From NCBI GenBank assembly GCA_020635275.1, contig JACKAA010000001.1, forward strand, positions 124,001 through 188,000: a stretch of 64,000 nt of DNA, in the 5' to 3' direction. The DNA is from Ignavibacteriales bacterium. Lineage in GTDB: Bacteria; Bacteroidota; Ignavibacteria; Ignavibacteriales; Melioribacteraceae. The notes below the pieces were generated by a model. It did not search any database. It had not been told where the DNA came from and was given only the letters and a program-made list of their open reading frames with translations. Shown one piece after another: positions 34,937 to 44,079 of this stretch. Positions within the stretch are counted from its first letter, which is position 1; every line of letters starts with the position of its first letter. The position numbers and the translations under genes are program-made.

Positions 34937-36220
34937 ATGCGATTAACAAAATTTTTCTTACCCGCTTTTTTAACTGTAGTTACCTTCCTTAATTTAAATG
35001 CACAAAATATTAATGGCAGAATTACTTCTTCTGTTTATGCATTTGAAAGAGCGTCATCTTTAACAGAACAAGATATGTTTTTAAGAGGTTATGAAACCTT
35101 GGTATTGAATATAAACCAAGATAATTATTCCCTTAGAACAAGAATGAACTTTGAGACTAATTTTGGAAATGATCTTTATTCTGATCCAAGATTTAGACTT
35201 TATAATCTGTTTTTTGAAGCTCGGAAATTATTTGATGTTGCTACTGTTAAACTTGGTCGTCAACCAATTTTCAATCAAGTTGCCAGCGGATTATTTGATG
35301 GGGCAAATGTAAAGGTTGATGTTAGTGATTTTACTCTTCAAGGATATTTTGGAGGTAATGTTCCAGCTTATCAAGAAGCTAAAGTTACTGAAGATTGGAA
35401 CTCAAACAGAATTTATGGCGGTAAAATTGCTTATTCGGGCTTGGATGATTTTAATTTTGGTCTAAGTTATGTTGATAAAAATTTTACTCCTATAGAATAT
35501 GAAGCTCAAAGGTTAGATGCAAATTTTAATCCTATAACAGTTTTAATTCAGCAAGCTTCAAATCAGTATAAATATGGTTCCGCAACTGCATCATATATGG
35601 GTTTACTTGACTTAAATGCTGTTGTGAACTATGATTTTAATTTTATGAAATTATCCAAAGCTGAATTTAGCGGAAGATATGAAGCTATTGAAAATCTTGG
35701 ATTAAACCTTTATTATAATTATAGAGCTCCTCAAATAAGATATAATTCAATATTTGCCGTTTTTGATTTTGGTAACACTCAAGAAATTGAAGCTGGAGTG
35801 GATTATAAAATTTCTAAGGCATTTTCAGTTATTGGAAAATTTGGTAATGTTGAATACAAAGATGATAATTCACAAAGATTTACTCTTGGTTTAAATTCAG
35901 AGTATGGAAGTTTAAGTTACAGACAAACTTTAGGTTATGCCGGTGAACTTAGCTCTTTATCATTTTATACCGGAAGAACATTTTTAGATGGATTATTAAC
36001 TCCTTCTATTGGATTAGCTTATACAAATTACAAATTAACTGCTGATGCTGATGAATCGAATGATATAATTTCATTATTGGCTGGTGTAAATGTAAGACCT
36101 TGGCGAACACTTTCATTTGATCTTCAAGGACAGTTTTCAGATAATAAAATCTACAAAAATGATTTACGTTTATTCTTTAAAATTAACTATTGGTTCAATA
36201 CAAACTTAGATATATTATGA
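34937..36220 (+). CDS. Outer-membrane porin of a porin-cytochrome conduit
   Basis: A 427-residue exported barrel. The signal peptide ends at LNLNAQN. The rest is a regular run of amphipathic strands (YSLRTRMNFETNFGND, RLYNLFFEARKLFDVATVKLGRQPIFNQV, NLGLNLYYNYRAP) with short turns and a terminal FFKINYWFNTNLDIL. Its stop overlaps the start of the 14-haem cytochrome gene (ATGA), and a lipoprotein cytochrome follows. The order porin, periplasmic cytochrome, lipoprotein cytochrome is that of porin-cytochrome conduits in Geobacter and relatives. No close named family was recognised for the barrel itself. Confidence 0.78.
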   Translation: MRLTKFFLPAFLTVVTFLNLNAQNINGRITSSVYAFERASSLTEQDMFLRGYETLVLNINQDNYSLRTRMNFETNFGNDLYSDPRFRLYNLFFEARKLFDVATVKLGRQPIFNQVASGLFDGANVKVDVSDFTLQGYFGGNVPAYQEAKVTEDWNSNRIYGGKIAYSGLDDFNFGLSYVDKNFTPIEYEAQRLDANFNPITVLIQQASNQYKYGSATASYMGLLDLNAVVNYDFNFMKLSKAEFSGRYEAIENLGLNLYYNYRAPQIRYNSIFAVFDFGNTQEIEAGVDYKISKAFSVIGKFGNVEYKDDNSQRFTLGLNSEYGSLSYRQTLGYAGELSSLSFYTGRTFLDGLLTPSIGLAYTNYKLTADADESNDIISLLAGVNVRPWRTLSFDLQGQFSDNKIYKNDLRLFFKINYWFNTNLDIL

Positions 36221-37398
36221 AAGTAAAACATTTCTACATTCTAATTGGATTATTATCCATCGTATACTTTGGTTTTACTAATAAAAATTATTCTGATCCT
36301 GTAAAAAGTAGAAACAAAGACATTATAAAATTTTCTCATAAAACTCATGATGGTGTTGCCGAATGTGCAGAATGTCATTCGAAAGTTGAAGAAAGTACAA
36401 ACTTAGCTTCTTCTCTTCTTCCGGTAAAAGATGACTGCGCCGCTTGCCATGATGTAGATGATGATGAAAATTGTTCAATGTGTCATTATGAAGATGTTAA
36501 TGAAGCACTAATACCCGGCACTTCTGAACTTCTTTTTAATCACAAATTTCATTTATCTGATCAAAAAATTGAATGCGAAAAATGTCATAGCGGAATTTTA
36601 GAAGTTAACTATGCTTTCGAAAGCCCTACTTCGAGCCCTGGTATGGAAATTTGTTTTACATGTCATAATAATTCTTCAGTTGCAGCTAATGAATGTGAAC
36701 AATGCCATATTTCAACTGTTAATTTAATTCCGGAGAACCATAAACAAGTTGGTTTCTTTAAGAATCATAAATTCAATAATGATAATTGCGAAATGTGTCA
36801 TAACACTGAAACATTTTGTGAAGATTGCCACACTGCAACAGTTAGCATAGATGAAACAAATTTAAGTAATGATTTTTATACTCCATATTCACCGCATAAT
36901 TATGTTGATGGAACAAAACAACAAGTAATTACCAGAATTCATGATTTGAATTATAGATTTACACATGGAATAGATGCTAAAGGAAAAACAAACAACTGTC
37001 AATCATGCCATCAGATTGAAACATTTTGCTCTGAATGTCATGCTTCAGAAGATGGTGATTTTGCAATGGGCGGTATTGTTCCATTATCACATACAAGTCC
37101 TAATTTTATTACCGGTTTAACTCCAGGATCTGAACATGCCGTACTCGCAAAAAGAGATATAGAAAGCTGCGCTTCTTGTCATGATGTTCAAGGGGCGGAT
37201 CCTAATTGTATACTTTGCCATTCAGATCCAGATGGTATTCAAGGCACAAATCCAAATACTCATCCTTCTGGATTTATGAAAGATATTCATGGCGATTGGC
37301 ATACAGATGGTGGTTCAATTTGTTACAATTGTCATTCAAATACAAATACAGCAGGTATTGGATTCTGTGGTTACTGCCATGGAACTGATGCAGATTAA
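36217..37398 (+). CDS. 14-haem exported cytochrome of the conduit
   Basis: About 393 residues. The ATG at 36217, overlapping the porin stop, gives a proper hydrophobic signal or anchor (FYILIGLLSIVYFGF). Fourteen CXXCH motifs are spread along the protein, from CAECH to CGYCH; many are preceded by FSHKTH or FNHKFH histidines, as in cytochrome c7/c3-like repeats. No lipobox is seen, so it may be periplasmic or sit within the barrel. Translational coupling with the porin suggests a stoichiometric complex that carries electrons through the outer membrane. Confidence 0.9.
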   Translation: MKVKHFYILIGLLSIVYFGFTNKNYSDPVKSRNKDIIKFSHKTHDGVAECAECHSKVEESTNLASSLLPVKDDCAACHDVDDDENCSMCHYEDVNEALIPGTSELLFNHKFHLSDQKIECEKCHSGILEVNYAFESPTSSPGMEICFTCHNNSSVAANECEQCHISTVNLIPENHKQVGFFKNHKFNNDNCEMCHNTETFCEDCHTATVSIDETNLSNDFYTPYSPHNYVDGTKQQVITRIHDLNYRFTHGIDAKGKTNNCQSCHQIETFCSECHASEDGDFAMGGIVPLSHTSPNFITGLTPGSEHAVLAKRDIESCASCHDVQGADPNCILCHSDPDGIQGTNPNTHPSGFMKDIHGDWHTDGGSICYNCHSNTNTAGIGFCGYCHGTDAD

Positions 37399-37424
37399 TT
37401 TAATTTCAAAATATTGGTAAAAAA

Positions 37425-38267
37425 ATGAGAAGTAAATACATAATTATAACATTAGTTTTGGTAACTTCAACTTTTTTATATAACTGTAGTGAAGTTCAAG
37501 ATGAAATTACACAAGCTCCAATTCTTGAAGGCGTTCATCCAGATGGATTTGCGAAATTGGGATCTCAAGATTTCCATGGAACAATCCTTAAAGCTAGAAA
37601 TTGGGATATGAGCGGCTGTAAATCTTGCCATGCAAGTGATTTCTCAGGCGGTTTAAGCGGAACAAGCTGCAATGATTGTCATACACAAGCTAACGGTCCT
37701 GAAGCTTGCAATACATGTCATGGTGTTTTTGCAGATGAAACAAAAATAGCTCCGCCTAGGGATTTAGATAATAATTTTGAAACTACCGCAAAAGGAGTTG
37801 GCGCTCACACAACTCACATTTATGAAAATGAATTAAGTTTACCTTTGGGATGTTTCGATTGCCATAGCGGCGATTTTGCTAGTGGAAATTTTGTTACTGC
37901 ACATATAGATGGTTTGCCCGCAGAAATGAAACTTGATGGGTACAATCAATCAGAATTAACTTGTTCAAATACTTATTGCCATGGAAATTTTGAATTTAAG
38001 AAAGATGATGTTGAAGAAGGTTTTGAATATATTCATAAAGGTGAAGCAATAGTTGGGGAAAACTTTTCTCCAAAATGGAATCAAGTTGATGGAACACAAG
38101 CCGCTTGCGGAACTTGTCATTTAATGCCTCCAAGGGGACATTTATTAGAAGGTAGTGATCCTGATGGAATAACATGTTCAAGTAATAATTGCCACCCTTC
38201 TGCTTATAATGAAGATGGCTCATTAAATATCTACAATCATGCAAATGGCGAGAAAAATTTAAATTAA
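37425..38267 (+). CDS. Multihaem lipoprotein cytochrome with CXXCH and CX4CH sites
   Basis: A 280-residue protein. The N-terminal helix ends in FLYNC (Cys21), an acceptable though unusual lipobox, so it is probably an outer-membrane lipoprotein. It has five CXXCH motifs (CKSCH, CNDCH, CNTCH, CFDCH, CGTCH) and two CX4CH motifs (CSNTYCH, CSSNNCH). The CSNxYCHG pattern is typical of the CxxxxCH/CxxCH cytochrome family abundant in Geobacter. The first part (HPDGFAKLGSQDFHG) resembles the same group. As third gene in the porin operon it is a good candidate for the cell-surface end of the conduit. Confidence 0.85.
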   Translation: MRSKYIIITLVLVTSTFLYNCSEVQDEITQAPILEGVHPDGFAKLGSQDFHGTILKARNWDMSGCKSCHASDFSGGLSGTSCNDCHTQANGPEACNTCHGVFADETKIAPPRDLDNNFETTAKGVGAHTTHIYENELSLPLGCFDCHSGDFASGNFVTAHIDGLPAEMKLDGYNQSELTCSNTYCHGNFEFKKDDVEEGFEYIHKGEAIVGENFSPKWNQVDGTQAACGTCHLMPPRGHLLEGSDPDGITCSSNNCHPSAYNEDGSLNIYNHANGEKNLN

Positions 38268-38292
38268 GCTAATTATCATATTTTTGAAAGAA

Positions 38293-38317
38293 GGCATTCA
38301 TTTTGAATGCCTTTTTT
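38293..38317 (+). terminator. Rho-independent terminator after the conduit operon
   Basis: GGCATTCA (38293-38300) pairs with TGAATGCC (38304-38311) and is followed by six T residues. Confidence 0.9.
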
Positions 38318-38446
38318 ATTTATATAATTCCAACAATTTTTGAATTTAAAAGAGTGCTATTTTTCTCTAAAAATGTCACAATATTTAAGTAATTTTACAA
38401 CCGTAAATATTATTTTCAATTGTAAAATGCACTAAAATCTGAATAT

Positions 38447-39271
38447 ATGATCGAAACAATACATTCAATAAATGTTCTGCTACCAATACTCTATTTTCTT
38501 ACTTTTTCAATTTATTTATATGATTTTGTTAAAGATGAAAGCAAGGTATTTAATGTAAAAAGAGTTTTTTTATTTATAACTCTGTCTTTACATATTTTGT
38601 ATTTGTTGTTTAGAACAATTGAGTTTAATCACCCTCCAATTACAAATAAATTTGAAATTTTCACAGTTTTAGCCTTTTCACTTGGATTTGCATATTTTCT
38701 TTTAGAATTACTTACAGATATTAGAGGAACTGGTGCATTTATAGTTTTGTTTTCACTCGTTTTTCAAGTTATATCTTCACTATATATTCAAGACTTAATT
38801 GAAGTTAAAGAAGTTTTAAGAAATAGATTGCTTGGCGTTCATGTTATGAGTGCTTTACTGGGTTATTCAGGTTTTACAATTGCTGCAGTTCACGGGGTGT
38901 TATTCTTTATGCTTTATAAGGATATTAAAATTAATAGATATGGATTAATTTTTAAAAGATTACCAAGTTTAGAAATTTTAGAAAAACTAAATTTTTATTC
39001 AGTTCTTATCGGTTTTATCCTCTTGACAATATCCATTTTAATTGGATTTATTTGGCTCCCCGTTGCATTCCCCGATATTAGTTATGTTGATCCAAAATTG
39101 ATTTCTGTAAGTATTGTATGGCTGGTTTTTGGTATAGGAATTCTGACAAAATTAATTGCAAAGTGGTATGGTAAAAAAGTGATAATTTTTTCCTTACTTG
39201 GATTTACAGTTGCAATTTTATCATTACTGGCATCAAATATTTTTGCGGATAGTTTTCATTCTTTTTATTAA
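38447..39271 (+). CDS. hemX: HemX/CcsA-like cytochrome assembly membrane protein
   Basis: A 274-residue protein with eight hydrophobic helices. Histidines lie in SLHILYLLFRT, in LLGVHVMSALLGYSGFTIAAVHG (the core of the CcsA/CcmC-type domain) and near the end. The WWD haem-binding motif of true CcsA is not seen, which fits HemX, a regulator of glutamyl-tRNA reductase levels in Bacillus. Its place 21 bases before hemA supports HemX. A role in cytochrome c maturation cannot be excluded given the many haem proteins nearby. Confidence 0.8.
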   Translation: MIETIHSINVLLPILYFLTFSIYLYDFVKDESKVFNVKRVFLFITLSLHILYLLFRTIEFNHPPITNKFEIFTVLAFSLGFAYFLLELLTDIRGTGAFIVLFSLVFQVISSLYIQDLIEVKEVLRNRLLGVHVMSALLGYSGFTIAAVHGVLFFMLYKDIKINRYGLIFKRLPSLEILEKLNFYSVLIGFILLTISILIGFIWLPVAFPDISYVDPKLISVSIVWLVFGIGILTKLIAKWYGKKVIIFSLLGFTVAILSLLASNIFADSFHSFY

Positions 39272-39292
39272 AATAAATGCTTTTTATAGAGT

Positions 39293-40579
39293 ATGAATTT
39301 AATAGGTATTTCAATAAATCATAGAACTTCATCAATTGAGTTAAGAGAAGCTGTTCATCTAAGTACAGACGAACAAAAAGATTTTATCAAATTGTTGAGG
39401 AATGATGTTCTCAAAGAAGGTTTTGTTATTTCAACATGCAACCGAACGGAAATTTTTGGAATTCCTAAAACTAATTCTGTTGGAAATAAAGCTCTTTTTG
39501 AAAAACTTATTAATTTTAAAAATGTTGATGGATTGTCACTTGATAATATTGAAAAGTTTGAATCTGAAGAAGCATTAAAACATGTGCTTAAAGTTTCATC
39601 TGGAATTGATTCTTTAATTATTGGTGATAGTCAGATACTCAGTCAATGCAAAGAAAGCTTTAGAATTTCTGTTGATCAAGAATTTTCAAATACAATTTCA
39701 AGAAAAGTATTTGATATCGCTGCTCGTGTTGGGAAAAGAGCAATTAAAGAAACTCTAATTTCGCAAGGTGCTGTTACGGTTAGTTATGCTGCTATTCAAG
39801 TAATTGAGAAAATTTTTGCTAACTTAAATACGAAAGAAGCATTAATAATTGGAGCCGGTGAAACAAGTGAGTTGGCAGCTGTTCATCTTAACAGTAGAAG
39901 CATTGGCAAAATTACAATTACAAATAGAACTGAAGAAAAAGCCGGTCAGTTAGCTAAAAAAGTTTCCGGCTCAACAATAAAATTTGAAGATTTTAGAAAT
40001 CATCTTCATAAATTTGATATAATTATCAGCGCAACAAGTTCAACCGATTTTATTGTAAATTATGATGATATAAAAGCCGCAATTCATAAAAGAAAAGGAA
40101 CACCAATATTCATAATGGATATTGCGATTCCGCGTGATATTGATCCAAAAGTTAAAAAACTTGATAACGTTTTTTACAATGATATTGATTCATTAAATAT
40201 TATTGTCGATCAGAATTTGCATAAACGGAAACAAGAAATTCCTAAAGTTGAAGAAATTATAAAAGAAGAAATAGATGGATTTTACAGCTGGTACAACACT
40301 TTAGGAATTGTACCTACAATAAAATCATTACGATCTTTCTTTGAAGAAATTGAGCATGACGAGTTAAGCAAAATTAGACACAAAGTTACAGATGAAGATT
40401 ATATTAAACTTGAAGATATGACTAAAAGATTAATTGGAAGAATTTTACATAATCCGACAATTAAACTAAGAGAATTGGCTGAATCCGGAGACAACTTAGA
40501 TAAAGCGAGTGAGCATACGAGCGCAATAAAATTTTTATTTAATTTAGATAACATTCCAAAGAATGGTAAAAAAGAATAA
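39293..40579 (+). CDS. hemA: Glutamyl-tRNA reductase
   Basis: A 428-residue enzyme making glutamate 1-semialdehyde from glutamyl-tRNA, the first committed haem step. The N terminus LIGISINHRTSSIELREA and STCNRTE with the catalytic Cys49 are diagnostic. The NADPH domain has IIGAGETSELAAVHL, followed by ITNRTEEKA and MDIAIPRDIDP. A helical dimerisation domain ends the protein. It is the second gene of the hem operon and is followed by hemC after nine bases. Confidence 0.97.
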   Translation: MNLIGISINHRTSSIELREAVHLSTDEQKDFIKLLRNDVLKEGFVISTCNRTEIFGIPKTNSVGNKALFEKLINFKNVDGLSLDNIEKFESEEALKHVLKVSSGIDSLIIGDSQILSQCKESFRISVDQEFSNTISRKVFDIAARVGKRAIKETLISQGAVTVSYAAIQVIEKIFANLNTKEALIIGAGETSELAAVHLNSRSIGKITITNRTEEKAGQLAKKVSGSTIKFEDFRNHLHKFDIIISATSSTDFIVNYDDIKAAIHKRKGTPIFIMDIAIPRDIDPKVKKLDNVFYNDIDSLNIIVDQNLHKRKQEIPKVEEIIKEEIDGFYSWYNTLGIVPTIKSLRSFFEEIEHDELSKIRHKVTDEDYIKLEDMTKRLIGRILHNPTIKLRELAESGDNLDKASEHTSAIKFLFNLDNIPKNGKKE

Positions 40580-40588
40580 GAGGATTTT

Positions 40589-41524
40589 TTGAAAAAAGAT
40601 AAACTTATAATAGGATCTAGAGGAAGTGACCTTGCATTATGGCAAGCCAATTTTGTTAAGCGGGAATTGGAGAAGGCCAACAAAGGATTAAAAGTTGAGA
40701 TAAATATAATCAAAACAAAAGGTGATAAAATTCTTGATGTTGCTTTATCAAAAATTGGCGATAAAGGATTGTTTACTAAAGAATTGGAAGTAAAACTTTT
40801 AAATGATGAAATTGATATTGCAGTCCATAGTTTAAAAGATTTGCAGACAGAATTGCCTAAAGGATTAAAACTTGCTTGTGTAACAAAACGTCATCCGGTT
40901 GAAGATGTAATTATTGCAAAAAAGAAAAAAATTACAGTTGATAAATTAACGCAAGGAGCTACAGTTGCTACTGGTTCTCTTAGAAGAAAATCACAATTAA
41001 AACACTTACGTCCCGACTTAAATATTGTTGAGCTTAGAGGAAATGTTCCAACAAGAATTCAAAAATATTTGGACTCAGATTGGGATGCAATAATTCTTGC
41101 CCGAGCCGGAGTTGAGAGGTTAAAGCTAAGCAAACATATTTCATCAATTATTGATAAAGAAGTAATGCTTCCTGCAGTTGGGCAAGGTGCACTTGGAATT
41201 GAAATTAAAAGCACAAATAACTTTGCTGAGCAAGTTATAAAATCAATTCATGATGAGAACACTTTTGCGGCCGCTACAGCTGAAAGAGCTTTCTTAAAAA
41301 AATTAGAGGGTGGATGTCAAATTCCAATTGGAGCTTTTGCAGAAGTTAGAAAAAATGGATTATACTTAACAGGTTTGGTTGCTACGGTTGAAGGTGATAT
41401 AACTTTACGTAAAACTTTACGCGGCAGCAAAAAAGAAGCAGAAAAATTAGGCAAGCAACTTGCGATTGATATGATTAAGGCTGGAGCTAAAAAAATTCTT
41501 AAAGATATTTACGAAAGCAGATAG
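40589..41524 (+). CDS. hemC: Porphobilinogen deaminase (hydroxymethylbilane synthase)
   Basis: A 311-residue enzyme condensing four porphobilinogen units. It starts at a TTG with AGGA five bases before it. Signatures are IGSRGSDLALWQANFV, VHSLKDLQTELP, TGSLRRKSQL, VELRGNVPTRI and LEGGCQIPIGAF; the Cys in the last anchors the dipyrromethane cofactor. Its stop directly abuts the TTG start of hemD, so the two are translationally coupled. Confidence 0.97.
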   Translation: MKKDKLIIGSRGSDLALWQANFVKRELEKANKGLKVEINIIKTKGDKILDVALSKIGDKGLFTKELEVKLLNDEIDIAVHSLKDLQTELPKGLKLACVTKRHPVEDVIIAKKKKITVDKLTQGATVATGSLRRKSQLKHLRPDLNIVELRGNVPTRIQKYLDSDWDAIILARAGVERLKLSKHISSIIDKEVMLPAVGQGALGIEIKSTNNFAEQVIKSIHDENTFAAATAERAFLKKLEGGCQIPIGAFAEVRKNGLYLTGLVATVEGDITLRKTLRGSKKEAEKLGKQLAIDMIKAGAKKILKDIYESR

Positions 41525-42319
41525 TTGGAAAAAGTTTTAGAAAATATAAATATTGTTTTAACAAGAGCTAAAGATCAATCCGTTGAATCAATTAAATCTC
41601 TTGAAGAATTGGGAGCTAATGTAATTTCATTTCCAACAATTAAAATTGTAGAAATTACAAATACTGAGTTGCTTGATAAAACAATAAAAAATATTTCTGA
41701 GTTTAATACAATAATTTTCACTTCGGAAAATGCTGTAAAATATTTTCTAAAAAAGATTGACGACTTAAATGTAAATTTTGAACAAAAGGATTTTTTTGTA
41801 ATTAGCATTGGAAGTAAAACTTCGCAGGTTTGTGAGGAGAATAATATTCTAACTAATTTACAACCTAGTAAAGCAACCTCAGATGTTTTAATTAAAGAAT
41901 TAAAAGGTATCGATTTATCAAATAAAAAGATTATCATTCCATGTTCAAAATTAACGAAACAAGATCAATATAAAGAATTAGGAAATTTAGCAGAAAAGCT
42001 AGTTATAATTCCAATATATGATAATGTTGTAAATGATGTTATAAATTTAGAAACTGAGATAAAGCAAATAAATTCATCAAATATTGATCTATTTATTTTT
42101 ACGAGTCCATCTACCTTTAATGGATTTTTAGAAATAATGAAAATTGAAAATCCAAAGGATTATTTTGCAGATAAAAAAGTTGCAGTAATTGGACCTGTAA
42201 CGGAAAAAGCTTTAAATGATTTTGATATTAATCCAGATATTATTCCAAATGATTTTTCAATGAATCATTTGATAGAAACAATTAAAAAGTATTATTCAGA
42301 AAAATCATTTGTTAATTAA
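41525..42319 (+). CDS. hemD: Uroporphyrinogen-III synthase
   Basis: A 264-residue enzyme that closes and inverts the D ring of hydroxymethylbilane. The family is weakly conserved, but NIVLTRAKDQSVESIKSLEELGANVISFPTIKI, FTSENAVKYFL, FTSPSTFNGFLEIM and VAVIGPVTEKAL are the usual landmarks of its two lobes. The start is a TTG immediately after the hemC stop. Together with position in the pathway order this makes the assignment firm. A paired-hairpin repeat follows. Confidence 0.92.
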   Translation: MEKVLENINIVLTRAKDQSVESIKSLEELGANVISFPTIKIVEITNTELLDKTIKNISEFNTIIFTSENAVKYFLKKIDDLNVNFEQKDFFVISIGSKTSQVCEENNILTNLQPSKATSDVLIKELKGIDLSNKKIIIPCSKLTKQDQYKELGNLAEKLVIIPIYDNVVNDVINLETEIKQINSSNIDLFIFTSPSTFNGFLEIMKIENPKDYFADKKVAVIGPVTEKALNDFDINPDIIPNDFSMNHLIETIKKYYSEKSFVN

Positions 42320-42327
42320 AATACAAC

Positions 42328-42400
42328 TGTCATTCTGAACTTGTTTCAGAATCAAGCAAACATAGTAAAAATAAGATGCTGAAATAAATTCAGCATGACA
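42328..42400. repeat. Paired-hairpin intergenic repeat, variant
   Basis: Starts TGTCATTCTGAAC and ends CAGCATGACA. Inside are ATTCTGAACTTGTTTCAGAAT and ATGCTGAAATAAATTCAGCAT hairpins. It has the same two-hairpin layout and outer TGTCAT/ATGACA ends as the copies at 7332, 43485 and 48583, but different stem sequences. Confidence 0.7.
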
Positions 42401-42430
42401 ACAATTTGATAATTGAACAAAGGATATAAA

Positions 42431-43480
42431 TTGACACAACTTAAAAACGATCTCTTTTTAAGAGCATGTAGAAAAGAAAAAATAGAACGAACACCTATTT
42501 GGATAATGCGACAAGCTGGTAGATATCTTCCAGAATATAGAGCAGTTAGAGAGAAAGCAGATTTTCTAAAAATGTGCAAAACTCCAGAACTAGCTGCAGA
42601 AGTAACTTTGCAGCCGATTGATATTATTGGTGTTGATGCCGCAATTATTTTTTCAGATATTTTAGTAATCCCGGAAGCAATGGGAATGCATCTTGAAATG
42701 CATGAAGGAAAAGGACCAGTTTTCCCATCTCCAATTAGAACTGAAGCTGATTTAAATTCACTTAAAAATATTGATCCAACTTCAGATTTAAAATATGTTT
42801 TAGATGCAGTTTCATTAACCAAAAAAGAATTAGATGGAAAAGTTCCTTTAATTGGTTTTAGCGGATCGCCTTGGACTTTATTAACATATATGGTTGAAGG
42901 CGGCGGATCAAAGAATTTTTCAAATGTTAAAAAGATGATTTACAATAATCCAAAACTTGCTCATTCAATTTTGGAAAAATTATCAGATGCAATTTCAGTT
43001 TATCTTTCTGCTAAAATTGAAGCTGGTGCAAATGCAGTTCAGATTTTTGATACTTGGGGAGGAATTCTTTCTCAAGAAGATTTTGAAGAATTTTCCCTTC
43101 AATATATAGAAAGAATTATAAGCAATATTAAAAGAGAAAATGAACCAGTTATTTTCTTTCCTAAAGGTGTTCATTCAAACTTAGATAAAGTTGCAAATTG
43201 CGGTGCAGATGTTTTAGGTCTTGATTGGACAATGGATTTAGGAAAAGTTAGAGAATTAGTTGGAGATAAAGTTGCGCTTCAAGGTAATATGGATCCAACT
43301 GTTCTTTATGGTGATGTAGAAGTTATAAAAGATCGTGCTTTAAAACAATGCAATCATATGGAAATGGAAGTGGTCATATTTTTAATTTTGGGTCATGGAA
43401 TTTTACCAGATATAAAACCAGCTCATGCTAAAGCATTAGTTGATTTTGTTAAAGAGAACAGTCAACAATTTCATTTGTAA
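42431..43480 (+). CDS. hemE: Uroporphyrinogen decarboxylase with a local double frameshift
   Basis: About 349 residues, removing four carboxyl groups from uroporphyrinogen III. The TTG at 42431, with AGGAT just before it, gives the family N terminus (TQLKNDLFLRAC); an upstream TTG at 42413 is less likely. Motifs are RQAGRYLPEYR, FSDILVIPEAMGM and FDTWGGILS. Near residues 312-320 the expected 'GSGHIFNLGHG' reads MEVVIFLILGHG. The correct reading reappears in another frame between the A run at 43362-43364 (one A short) and the T run at 43386-43389 (one T extra). The two changes cancel, so the frame continues. Probably sequence errors. Confidence 0.93.
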   Translation: MTQLKNDLFLRACRKEKIERTPIWIMRQAGRYLPEYRAVREKADFLKMCKTPELAAEVTLQPIDIIGVDAAIIFSDILVIPEAMGMHLEMHEGKGPVFPSPIRTEADLNSLKNIDPTSDLKYVLDAVSLTKKELDGKVPLIGFSGSPWTLLTYMVEGGGSKNFSNVKKMIYNNPKLAHSILEKLSDAISVYLSAKIEAGANAVQIFDTWGGILSQEDFEEFSLQYIERIISNIKRENEPVIFFPKGVHSNLDKVANCGADVLGLDWTMDLGKVRELVGDKVALQGNMDPTVLYGDVEVIKDRALKQCNHMEMEVVIFLILGHGILPDIKPAHAKALVDFVKENSQQFHL

Positions 43481-43484
43481 TAAT

Positions 43485-43557
43485 TGTCATTCCCAGCTTG
43501 ACTGGGAATCCAGAGACTTTTAAAATAGATTCCCGATAAAAACATTCGGGAATGACT
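43485..43557. repeat. Paired-hairpin intergenic repeat
   Basis: TGTCATTCCCAGCTTGACTG at the left, a CGGGAATGAC at the right, with internal hairpins ATTCCCAGCTTGACTGGGAAT and ATTCCCGATAAAAACATTCGGGAAT. Lies between hemE and hemN. Confidence 0.8.
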
Positions 43558-43581
43558 TAGAAATTTTTAGTTAGGAAAATT

Positions 43582-44079
43582 ATGTTTAACATAGATTTAG
43601 ATTTAGTTAGAAAGTACGATAAGCCGGGACCACGCTATACGAGCTATCCAACGGCTCCGCAATTTCATGAAGGATTTACTGCCGAAAATTATATTGATGA
43701 AATTATCAGAACAAATAATGCTGATAATCCTCCGGATCTTTCACTTTATTTTCATATTCCTTTTTGCGATACACTTTGTTATTTCTGCGGCTGCAACATG
43801 ATTGTTTCGCGCAATAGAGATAGAATTAAAGAATATGTAAATGCTGTTAAAAATGAAATTGATCTTTTAAGAACATATTTAAAACCAGATAGAAAAGTTG
43901 CACAACTTCATTGGGGTGGCGGAACTCCAACTCATTTAATGCCTGATGAAATTCATGATTTAGTTTCGTACATAAATCAAAATTTTGAGTTTGTTGACAA
44001 ACCAGAAAACGGATGTGAAATTGATCCACGTGAACTAAACCTTCGATCACCTAAAAGCATTACGCGAAGGTGGTTTTAA
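43582..44079 (+). CDS. hemN: Oxygen-independent coproporphyrinogen III dehydrogenase, N-terminal part
   Basis: The first 165 codons of hemN, a radical SAM enzyme converting coproporphyrinogen III to protoporphyrinogen IX without oxygen. It shows YDKPGPRYTSYPTAPQF and the cluster motif CDTLCYFC (CX3CX2C), then WGGGTPTHL. After EIDPREL the frame goes wrong and stops at 44079. The proper continuation (FDHLKALREGGFNRISMG) is in another frame from 44042. The A run at 44037-44039 appears to have one A too many. Real inactivation or a sequencing error; the latter is favoured because nearby genes show similar indels. Confidence 0.9.
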   Translation: MFNIDLDLVRKYDKPGPRYTSYPTAPQFHEGFTAENYIDEIIRTNNADNPPDLSLYFHIPFCDTLCYFCGCNMIVSRNRDRIKEYVNAVKNEIDLLRTYLKPDRKVAQLHWGGGTPTHLMPDEIHDLVSYINQNFEFVDKPENGCEIDPRELNLRSPKSITRRWF

